A stretch of 64,000 bases of DNA from Panagrolaimus kolymaensis (taxonomy: Eukaryota; Nematoda; Chromadorea; Rhabditida; Panagrolaimidae), in contig JAJQJQ010000010.1 in assembly GCA_028622995.1 (NCBI GenBank), positions 4,960,001 through 5,024,000 of the forward strand, read 5' to 3'. The translations under genes and the position numbers were made by a program. Each line of letters begins with the position of its first letter. Within the stretch, counting starts at the first letter, position 1. The notes beneath the pieces are model-generated. The model saw only the letters and a list, made by a program, of their open reading frames with translations, made no database searches and had not been told where the DNA came from. Of the stretch, positions 48,201 through 60,200 are shown piece by piece.

Positions 48201-51200
48201 TTCAGTAGCAAATGTAATTTCAGTAGGAGTTTCAAAGCTACTTTGAATTTCTTCGACAGTAATGCGTTTATTTTCAATATTTTCTTCTGGTGTTTCTTGT
48301 ATAACTATTTCTTCCGTAATTTTTACTGGAATCTCAGATTCAATTAAAAATTCGGACGTAGTTCTTTCTTTTTTTATGAATGGTGATTCTGGCAATTCTT
48401 CATCCGATTCAACATAAATTTGAGTTTTAACAATATCTTCAAAATCACGTTCAATTTTGGCATGTTTTTCACTTTCAGTTTCTTCGATTTTTGGCACATT
48501 TTCGGAAACATCAAAGTAGTTGCCTTCTGTTTCTTCATGAGTTTTTTGTTTACTTTCAAATGAACTTTCAGGGATTTCATGTTCTACAATTTCTTCGGTA
48601 ATTTTAAAAGGAGTTTCTGATTCAATTATATCTCCCGTAGATTTTCGTTGTTGATAGGTTATTTCTGGACTTGGAGATCTTTCTTGAAGAGGTGAAGAAG
48701 CAACTTCATGGACTTCTTCTTCGCGATTTAAATCTCCATGTTCACGTTTATATTGAGTTAAATATGGATCGCCACTTTCTGCTTCAATTGGCTTTTGAGT
48801 TGATGACTCTTCATAACTTGGTGGTGGAGAGGCTTCTCGCAATTCTCTTTCATGAAAATATTTAGTTTCAGCTGGTTCACGTTCATGGATTTCTGGCGCC
48901 TCCTGAAGATAATCAGCATCTTCATAGCGTGGATATGCATGATCTTCATTAATATCGCCACCACCAATGGCATCTTTAACTTTTTGATATGCCAAAATTG
49001 CTCCACCAACTGTAACACCTGCAACAGCTCCAGCTATTTTAGTTGCTAATCCTGAACCTTCTTTATTGTCGGGATATGGAACATCATGTGGACGATGTTG
49101 AAGAGGTTCTTCAACAATTTCATTAATTTTTTGTAATTCATCGGTTTCACCTTCGTGAATATTGGTAGGATATTCACTGATAATTGGTTTAGTTATTTCT
49201 TCTTCAAAATCGTGTTTTTCAGTTTCTTCTTCGTGGGAATATTCTGGATATGGAATGTTTGATGGAGCTTTATGAAGTGGCTCTGCTTCCAATTCATTTT
49301 TTTTAAAGGTGTCATAAACATCAAGGGCTTCATATTGCGCTGCAACATCAGTATCGATTGCTTTTTTTTCTTCTGTTATTAATTCATCTTTATATCTTGG
49401 AGGACTTCTTGGTGACTCTGGTGTTTCTTCTGGTACTTCGAACCTTTCTTCAAAAACTTGTGTTTGGTCATAAGCTGATGGAAGCGATTCAGCTTGATCT
49501 GAGCTTTCTCTTCTTTCATTATATTCGCTTTTTTTAACTTCAGTAGGCGTTTCTACTTCTTCGTATTTCGGCAAACTTTGTCTTTCCTCTTTTTCAAAGC
49601 TTGGCTCTCTTTCAAATTCTAGCTCCCTTTTTTGTCTTAGCAATTCAGCTTCTTCGTCTTCGAATTTATGAGTTGAAGTTGGTGGGTTATAAATGTCATA
49701 GGTTGTTGATAACCCTTCAACAACTCCTTGGTTGCTAATTTCTCGCTCTATTAGTGATTTGGGTTTATGAATTGATTCATCGTGAATAATTTTTTCATCC
49801 GATATTTGACGTTGCAAATATTCTGCTTCAACAGGCATATTTTCGATTGCCTCGCTTTGCTGTTTTTGCGTTATTACATTTTGATCTGTATCAGGCTGAG
49901 TTTTGCTTATATCTTCTGATTGAAAAACACGAGGAGCTTCATAAGTTACATGTTGCTCTTCTTCATGCACCGGTAAAGGTGCTTCTTCATGTTCCTCTTC
50001 TCCAAATGTTTCATGATCAGGCTTTGATGAAGTTGTGGACATTTGATCAAATGTTGCTACAGTTGCTCCAACAATACCTGCTTCAACTGCAGCAGGCAAA
50101 GTTGTGGATTCTCGACGTTCATCTGGCTTTGCATGATGAACATCAGAGGACTCTTTTTCTTTAAGTGATTCAAATATTGCAATTCGATCACGAACTGAAC
50201 CAAGGGAAACATTCGAAATCGATGCGGTGTCACTATCTTCTAAAAATTTTATTTATTTCGATAAAAACTGTTTTAAATTTTTTTAAATTTTAACTTTCTT
50301 TTTCTGTGATTTTTTTAGCAAAGCGATAAGAGGTAACCAAATTCACCACCACCTTACTACCACCAACACAAAAAATAAAAAAAACAAAATTGTGATTTTA
50401 TGTATATTTTTTTCTTGCAAAAACAAAAGATAAAAAGAAAATAGCGTGTTGTGTTTTAAACTGAGGTAATAAAAAATAATAATGGAAAGTATGCATTTAT
50501 AAAAACTAAAGAAATTTTAAAAAATTCACTGGGTTCCAGCACGTAGGAGTAAATAAAACTAAAAAAACTCGTGGATGCAATTAAATAATTTTACAATACT
50601 GATACAACAACCAAATATTTAATATTTTGTATGCATATTTGTAGTTTAATCTATGGAATTCGCTTAATTGGAATAAGCGTTATTTGATGACTTTGTGGAT
50701 CAATATCACCATTATATATTTGTTTGTTTATTTTAAGTCGAACAAAATCACCACCTAAAAATATAATAAACCAAAAATGTCGTGTTTTTTTATGGGTGCA
50801 TATAGCAGCATTATTTACTATAATATTACTACATAATTGTGTTACAGCATTATAATAATAAACTAAAAAAAGCACCAAAACCATTACAACAAACCACTTT
50901 AACTAAGGCATAATTCTTTATATAAATCAAAAGATAAATAATTAATCATAAGTTATTTTTTTAAAATTCATAAAGCATTAAATAAAATTGGCAGTAATAA
51001 CTAAATAACTTAAAAAAACATAAGCAAAAAGAAAACAACAGAAGTACAGTTTACCAAACACAGGAAATTAAACAAAATAAAAAAAGGAACTAAAGTTTTG
51101 TGATCAAATTTGGTGTGAGAAAAAAATAAAATTATTATTAATTTTGAATTAATTCTTTTATTATTATTATCTTTTTTACTTTACTCACCGCGTGACTCAT

Positions 51201-54200
51201 ATGGTGGAGGTTGTTCATTAACACCTGAAAAGATGGATTAGATTTTGAAAATATGAGAACTACCAATTCGGTAAAAATCCGAATAAATATTTTCTTTTCC
51301 GCATGCGTGCTTCTGCTTGTTTATATTTTTACACAACTATTTTTTTTAATTTTGGTTTTATTTTAAAAAAGCTTCATTTAGGTAAGTATATATACTGCAT
51401 CAATGAGGTAATAAAAAAATATATATAAGCGGCAGTAATAATAATAAAAGAGACATTACGGAGCAAGCAACCAAAAAAGAAGTAATAATAAAAAAACTCC
51501 CATTAGATACTTTTCTGTTTAAGTTGATGATTGACAATTAATAATAATAATAGGAGTAAGTAGTAGTAATACAGAATTTCTCATATTTGGAATTGGAAGA
51601 ATTGCACCATTTAATTTAAAAAGTTTGCGCCAGAGAGAAGCAAATAAAAAAAAGAAGAAAACTGCTGAACTATGATATTTTATTTTCCTACTTAAAAGCT
51701 GCTATAACAAACGCTGAAGCTTCTTTGTTAAAAATATTCTCAACTTTTTGCTAATATTTTATTGTTGTTGGAATTTTCACTGATCACGAAAAAAATTTAA
51801 AAAATAAATAAAAATTAAAGCCAAAAAAAGACGAAAATAACAAAACGCAGGACTCAAGCACGCAACGCACGCGGAAGCAAAAAAATATTCGGATGTTTAC
51901 CGCCGCTGTAGTTAGTAGTAGAATGTATGTTTTGCTAACCTGAGACAACGGATTGACTGGTTGTAATTACACGGGTCATCTTTTTGGCAACGACTTCAGA
52001 TCCATCATTATTGGCATAACCCTCTTCGTGGACTTCCTTCTTTTGAATGGCGGCATCTGCAGAATATCAAACTAAGTAATAACAAAAAAAATAATAAAAA
52101 AGAAGTGGGGTGTGTGCAATGTTTTTATTGAATTTTTGTATAAAAAAAAGAAAGAAGATAGATTTTTGAAACTTTAAAAAGGTTTAAAGCGCAGAACCCG
52201 ACTCGTAATGCTTTTTTAAGGCATTACCTGGATTTATTTCAACATCGGGTACATGAAGACCTGTGGGAACAGCACCAGGAGTTTCAGCATCTTTAGCGCT
52301 TTCAGGCGAACCTAAAAATGAAAGGTGGTGAATAAAAAAGAATGTCTTTTTTGCTGCGTGATATGAGTTGAAAAAACACTCTCAAAGCACTCCATCCGTT
52401 AAAATTTAGCATTTTCCCTTTTTTTAAAGATTGATTGGTTTAACATATAAAATTTGCCTGGTTAGACGCAATGTGTAAAAAAAGAAAGAATTCTTTTTTG
52501 AAAAATTAATTTCAAAAAATAGTTATAAAAAAAAGAAGTCCGAAGAACTTGACAGACAAAACAACACAGCAGCAGATGTCAAAGTCATAAAATAAAGTTA
52601 TATATGTAAATATGTATGTAAGCAAAAAAATAAAAACAAAGACATAAAAAGATGACAATTAGTAATCACACACACACACAGCAACACAAATAGATAAATA
52701 TATTTTTCACACACACCAAAAAAGTTAGCTTAAAAATAAAATAAAGGTTGCCTCACTTATGTTTGTCATCAACTTTCTCTGTAATTCTTGCAATTTATCT
52801 GGTTCTAAGCCTACCATTCCAGGGGTTTCAGTTTCATAAAAAGATTTTGTGGTTGTAGTTTTTCTTGAGCTGCTTACAATAATTTGTAAATCTGCATTTG
52901 GATATTCAGCAGCAAGAATTTTACCAATCAATTCTGTAAGACCTTGATCCGGAGGCAATCCCGTTGCAGCCCCTTTCATTTCATCCTCAAGCTCATATAA
53001 ATGTTCAACAACATCAGAATATTGAGATTGATTAACCATTTTTAATTTAGCAAGATTTGATAAAATAAATGAAAGAGTTTTAGAAAGGTTAGTATCGTCA
53101 ATTGGAATTGAATGATGAAACAATGCAGCGCTTTTATTATTTGGCTCTTGCGGCGGTTGCGATTGTGGCAAATGTTTATAAGAAGAAAGAAATTCGTCGT
53201 CGTTACAATGTATACCTTGTTGTTGAGCTTCAACAACTACACATTCCTCTTCTTGGGCGTTATCTGATTGAAAATCCGGAATGGATTGACTGCAGTCAAA
53301 TAGTGGACGGCGTTCAGGTGGTGGCTGCGTTTGCGGTGGCTGGGATGATGAATGTTGTTCTCCTTCTTTTTCAATAAAATAATCACCGCCTTCTCCTGTT
53401 AAAGATGGTGGAGGTGTAGCTGTTTGAAGGGCTTCAGAAAATATTCCAGGAATAAGAGTTAAACCCTGAATTAGAGGTAAACCGCTGTCGGTAACTCCAC
53501 CTTGAATAATGACGTAAAGATCTTCACTCGCTTCAGAATGCACAGGCGTTGCAGGTTGGGAATTAGCTTTATTTACACTCTCACCACTTTCGCTAACTAA
53601 ATGCGCGTTGTCAAATGAATCAATTTCTTGGGCCAAAACACTGCCTTGAACAATCGGCTGGCCGTTCGATAAAATGCCACTTAAAATTAAAATTAATTTT
53701 CTACTACTTTCATCCGATTGAGGAATTGTTGGCGGCTGTTCAATATGTTTATCCAATTTTTTATCCGCAAGCAAAGGTGACAAAACTAAATTTTGAATCA
53801 ATTGTTGACCAGTTGCGGTCAATCCAAACACAACCGGCAAAGATGATGATTCAGCAGCCGTAAAGGTAGTATTAGTCGTTGTTGTTTGTGAAAAAGATGA
53901 AAAAGCTGCTGCTGATGGTGGATTGGCAACAACCGCGGATGATGACATTCCTAGCTGCTCTATGCCTTTAGAATCGACGACTAATCACTGAACGAAGCAA
54001 AAACATTCGATAGCAAAAAAAATTTTGTTTAAAAGGGGCGTCGAAAAAAAAGTTTGTCTTGTAATTTTATGCGGGGTAGAAGGAAGCAAACATTTGTTTG
54101 ATCAAAGATAATTTTCATTCCAAGTCTAACTAACAACACACGGTCTCTCACATTTGTAATTTTGGCAACAAAAAATGGAAAGGTAAAGAAGAAGCAAGCG

Positions 54201-57200
54201 GCAGGTTTTTGTTTTGTGTTCAAATTTGCTCTTTCTTCTTTTTTTGCAATATTTTTTAGCATCAATAAAAAAAGACAGCTGTTGTTCTTAATTTGAGGAA
54301 GAAAATAAAGCTAGTTTTTTAAGCGCATTTTTTTTATGTAAGAAAAGATTTGTGAGAAGCAAGCATACGACGAACATACGTAAAAGCTGTGAGATTGGGA
54401 AAAAATAGAGGGTAAAAGTTTTGTTTCATGACAAAAAAATTGTGGAACAATAACCCAAGAAAAAACATTGGATAGGTAATTATTTACTATTTTTCCAAAA
54501 ATTTAACACCACCATTTTTACAAATTAACATCGACCAAAAAAATTAAGGTAAACTAAAAAAAGTACACTATGTTCGAAACAACAACAATATTTAAGGGTG
54601 AAAAAGTAGGGAAAATAAAAAGTTGAGCGTGTATATGTGTGTAATCCAGTAGATTGAATGGATATTTGCATTTTATATATATCAACATAATACATATATT
54701 CAGTAATAATTAGCAGCCATTTAAAAAAAGGAAAACAAAAAAAGAAGTTCAGCAGGATTTTGTATAGTTAGGTAGTAGGGTTTCTCTGGCGCGAGCTAAC
54801 TAATATAACGTTAACAGGATTTTTTATTTTTATTTTGTCGTGGAATAAAGGTTATAAAAAGCGGCAGAGAGACAGAGAGAAAAAGGAAAATACATAGTTT
54901 GAAGAAAGAAAAAAATAATAATGAAAACAAATAAGCATGAAAAAAAAAGAAGTAATGGCTAGCATATTTGGAGAGTAAAAGGTAAAGCTAAACAGAATTG
55001 AATAAAAATTGTTTTCTTTAAAAAAAATTTTGGGATAATAAAATATATTTAAGCATGAGAAAATGAAAAGTTGAAGAGGGAAAAAACAGTGATTTTTCAA
55101 TATATTAATACTACGAAGGTTAAGAAAAAATAAAAAGAAGAAGAAAATTGAAGGCTTTTTATAATAAATTTTTTGTTTGGGAACAGGAAAGCGGGCACTT
55201 GTGCGTTTGTTTTTTTGGCTTTTGTGTGAAGATAGGAGAAATGTGGTAGAAGTTTTTTATTTAGAGGATTTACTACCTCGTCGTTCGGGAGTTGTTGCGG
55301 ATTCACTTCGTCTATGTGGAGTCGGTGGGGATGGTGATCGTTCTTCCACTGCTGCATCTTGATGAGAAACTTCATGGACTGTGTCTAAATGCGATACCCA
55401 GTGAGCCCACAAGAAAAATAAAAAAATAAATAAATAATACAAATAAACGGACAAAGTGCTAAGATAGAAATTAATTTAAAAATCTAACTAACCAGCTGAT
55501 TCAGGTCTGTCTTCTTCTACTTCAGAATGAGGGGTAATAATTTCTTCTTCATGGAAGGATCCTTGCCGATGTTCAGCATGACCTGTGGTAGATGATGGCT
55601 CTTCAACATCAGCTTCATGATGTTGAACTTCAAAAGTATGAACATCTTCATGAATAGGTTGTGGGCTTCTTTCATGAGGTGGAGGAACATAAACCGGTTC
55701 ATCCTCTTCCTCTTCAAAATGTTTTTGTTCATGTTGTTGATATTCTTCATGCTCTTCAATTTCTTCTTCTTGAATTGGTTGATGTCGAACATCAGATTCA
55801 TCTTCTTCGTGAATAGTTTGGTGATAATCTTCTTCTTCGACGGCTTCTTCGTCAGGGACTATATGGCTTGTAACTAGGGTTGTAGTAGTTTTAATTCCAT
55901 TATCAGTTCGTTCTTCTTGGGTCGTAATCATCGCATGTCTTGAATTGGTGATTAATTCATCATCAATTGGAAGTTGATCTTTTCCATGCCATTGTTGATG
56001 TTCATCATCGTTTAATTTAGTTTTTCGTTCTGATTCATGTCTATCTACGGGTTTTTCATCTTTAAAAGTAGTTGTTACAGTTCGTTCATTTACAGCTGGA
56101 CCTTGTTCAGATTCATGAACATAACGTTCGGTTCTTGTAACGGTTTTATTAATTTCAGAAGCTGAAAATTTTCATTTTTAAAAAATTCAAATTTTTTTAT
56201 GGCTTTAGCTTACTGTGTGGCTCAAATTTGTCGTAATCCCGATCGACACTAACTTTACTAGAATAATTTGAACCTCTAAGATTATTTATATCATTAAATT
56301 TAAGAGATTCAGCTTCCGAATCGAGATCATTCTTGTTCAAACGATGAACAATATCGTCACGACCAATGCGTCGAAGTGCGCTTTGCAACTCAGCAGCTTA
56401 AAAATTTTAAATAACTTCTGTTAAATTTTTTTTATGAAACTTACGAGTAGCTTCAGTTCCCTTTAAATAAATCCAAATCTTTAAAATATTTATTGGTTCA
56501 TTACCGCCACTAAATTCACGTTTAATTTGTCGAATATCAACATCAGGAATTTGTAAGGCTCGGGCCAACCGAGGCCAATCAGCACCTACATGTCTTGCAA
56601 CAAATGCAATTGGAATTGGTTCCGTGGCATCAGTGGGAGTTTGGGATAAAGCTTTAGCATATTTAACTCCAATAGCTTCTTGTTGAATTGGACTTGATAC
56701 TTGTGGTAATGGACCTGAATAATCTGGTAATGTAATAGTTAAAGTACAAATTGGATGTTGAGGTGGAATGTTTTCTGCACGAATTCGAGCTTCTTTCATA
56801 ATTGCAATTCGTCCTGCACTTGCTGCTTCTTCATCATCATGTTGTCGAACTTTGACATTAAAACCAAGACGATTTTCTTGGAATGGCAAGAAATAAATTG
56901 AAAGTTGATCACCTGATTTGGTGATAGGCAAGATATTTCCAGCAAATTCAAGGAATTGATGCCGACCACTAAGAACTTCTACTTCTCTTGATTTTGCAAC
57001 TTCCATGAAATTTTCTTGTTTTTCAAGGGTTTTATCTTCCTTGTCATCGGTCATACAGAAAAGGCGAAGTTGGCCTTCAACTGGATATGGGCGACGAGCA
57101 AATACAGCAAATTTAGCTATATATGGAACCGCGATAGCTTCATTATAAACTTCTTGAGCCATAGCTGCAGCATTTCGAGGAGTTTGAGTATCCATCAACC

Positions 57201-60200
57201 AAAATCGAGCAGATACGGTAGTGGTAAATGAAACTTCTTCACCTGTGAATGTAAGTTGAGTGGTTCCTGTGATATCTTCCCATTGAGCTGGTGAAGAGCC
57301 ACCTGTAATACTACAAAGTAATCGAAGAGTTGGAGGTTCAGCTCCAGGTTGATTAGTTTGATATCGATTTATCATGCCACTTTGGGCACTTTGTGGAAGT
57401 GGAATGCAAAGAGTAATGGGTTTATGGAATTTTCTTCGTCGGGGTTCAACAGTGACTATTGGTGAAACAGCAACACGATTTCCATGAAGTTTTGCAACAA
57501 TTTCTTGTGGAACTGGTTGAGCTTGTAATGAAACTTTAATTGTTTTAGTGAGCGAACCATCAGGGAAAATAGCTTGAACTCGTGGAACAACGGATGAAAG
57601 AATGACACCTCCTTCAGGTCCAACGCAATGAACTTCTTGTCGAACTCGAGTAACCACAGCAAAATACATTGGAAAATCATTAGTCAAAATTCGAGTGATT
57701 CGAGATGTGTGCAAATCATCAAGTTGTTGTAATTCAGTGGTATCAAAAGATTCATTAAGAACTTCTTGTACTGCATCTTCAGTGGCTTCAAGTTGGTGTT
57801 CCTTCCAATGTTGACCATCATCTGAACGAAGAATAACTATTTCCCGTTCTCTTCCACGCAAGGAAGCAAAATGAGGAACTTCAAGGATAACAGGGCCCAA
57901 AAATTTAGCATTATGTGGTCCCATTTCGAGTACACGTGAAGCAAGAGCTTCACCTTCACTAAGTGGTGGAGGATGGGCAAGTTTTTCCTTAAAAATAAAT
58001 TTTAGTTAAGTATTATTTTTTTTTTTTTTGGAATTACCTTTCTCAAATAACGACATGTAATTCGCATAGGCGCAGCAGCCTTGCGAGGTGGAATAATAAC
58101 TCGAACACCAGAATGGCGGCAACCTCGCATGGCACCGCCTCGAGCATCGACGAGGAAAGAGATCAAGAAACTAAAAAAATGTTGTTTGTAAAAGTGCAAA
58201 AATCAGAAAATGCAAAAAACAAAAGGTAAAGCGTTTAAAAAAATGAATGAAAAAAGCTTTGATATTTTGCCACCAAATGTGCATTTTTAGAATAAGTGCT
58301 GATTACTACTACTAAACCCACAAAAAAATAAGACAAAACACTCCAAAAAGGAAAAATTGTGTGGGGAAAAACTAAACAATAATAATCAGTACATATTTTT
58401 AAAACCCACTTTTTACGGAAGAGTTTGCTGTAAAGGATTAATAATTATTAGTAAATTATTATTTTAAAAAATTGGATTAATATTATTAATTTTTAAAACT
58501 ACTAATACTAAATTATAATTAACTAACCTTGGTCTAACTTCATCATGTGTTATGACAACATTATCATCATGTCCATTATCAAGGAAGCTTGAATCAGGAA
58601 TGGCTGTGGTGACAGGGGCATTTTGAGCTCGCTTAATAACTTCATCCAAATTCATATCAATATTATCCATAGGATTTGCAGTGCCTTGTTCGCCTGTATG
58701 AATAAGATGAATGGTTGCTGAATCACGAAGGCCTTGAGTGATACTTTCATTAAAATCTTTTGCATGTTCAGCTGTATGAGCTTGAGTATCATCGGGTTCT
58801 TCTTCAGAATCCGAAAACATTGCTTCATTCATGCCTTCAGGATTATGGGGCTTATAACGTTCTTCAGTGACTGTAGTAGTTTCAGTGACGATAGTAGTTT
58901 CCGTTACAGTTTTTAATGTTTCTACAACTGATACATAACCAAGGCGTTGAGCAATCGATAAAGGAGTTTGGCCAGTCTAAAATAGAAAATAAAAAATAAT
59001 ATTATGATTGGCGTGAGCTTAAAGAGCAAAAAAAAAATGCAAATGGTGAAGAAAAAAAATAAGATGACTAACCGATGTTTTAGTGTTTGGCGAAGCTCCG
59101 TGTTCGAGTAGATATTTACACACATTGTTATGTCCCTGTTGAGCGGCTTGATGTAAAGGTGTATATTGAGCATTTGTAACAGAGTGAATATCTGCGCCAT
59201 TTTCAATCAAAAATTTAACCATATTTATTTGTCCGAAATGGCAAGCTACATGTAAAGGAGTATAACCAGCTTTAGTGGGACCATTAACATCAGCTCCATT
59301 TTGTAATAATTCTCCTGCAACTTGAACCCGATCTTCTTGAGCACATAAATGCATTGGAGTCAAGCCATTTTTAGCTTGAGCATTTGGATTTGAACGATTT
59401 TCCATTAACAAAGCAGCCATTTCACGATGGCCTTCTTCTGATGCTAAATGTAATGGAGTAAATCCAGCCCGACTTTCTGCATTTGGATCAGCTTTATATT
59501 GAAGTAAAAAGCTTGCAATATCCATTTGATTTTTCTTTGCAGCAATATGAAGTGGAGTATAACCATTTTTAGCTGAAGCTTGAGAAGAAGCTCCATTTTC
59601 AAGAAGTAATTGAGCCACTCGATCATTATTATAATGTGCAGCAACGTGAAGGGGAGTAACTTGATTTTTACCTTGAATATCCACGGGTGTTCCTTGATCC
59701 AAAAGTAATTTTGCAACATCATAATTACCATATTTGCATGCAAGATGAAGAGGAGTGAAACCTTTTTTAGTGAAAAGTTTTTTATCGGCTTTATGGTCAA
59801 GCAAAAGTACCGCAACTTCTTCTTGTCCTTCTTTTGCAGCAATATGAAGTGGAGTATATTGATCTTTAGTTGCTGCATTAGCATTGGCTCCAGCACTAAG
59901 TAAAAGTCCACAAATATCTGTATTTCCTAATCTTGCAGCAATGTGTAATGGAGTTTGAAGTTCACGAGCTTGTGCATCAACTTTAGCACCATTTCGAACC
60001 AAAACTCGAACAATATCTGTTTGATTTGCTCTGGCAGCCAAATGTAATGGAGTTTCCCCACGAACGGTTTCAACATCAACATTTGCACCTTGTTGAATAA
60101 GGAAGATGACAATATTGGTACAACCCATAAAACTTGCAACATGAAGGGGTGAAAGCCCTGATTCAGTGGTAGCTTCAATGGCAGCTTGATATTTAAGTAA

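Noticed and set aside
36869..50164. Many + strand and out-of-frame open frames across the giant ankyrin exons, some with repeated hydrophobic segments
   Set aside because: They are shadows of the acidic repetitive - strand coding sequence (complement of Glu/Ser codons gives Phe/Leu/Ser) and repeat exactly with the modules.
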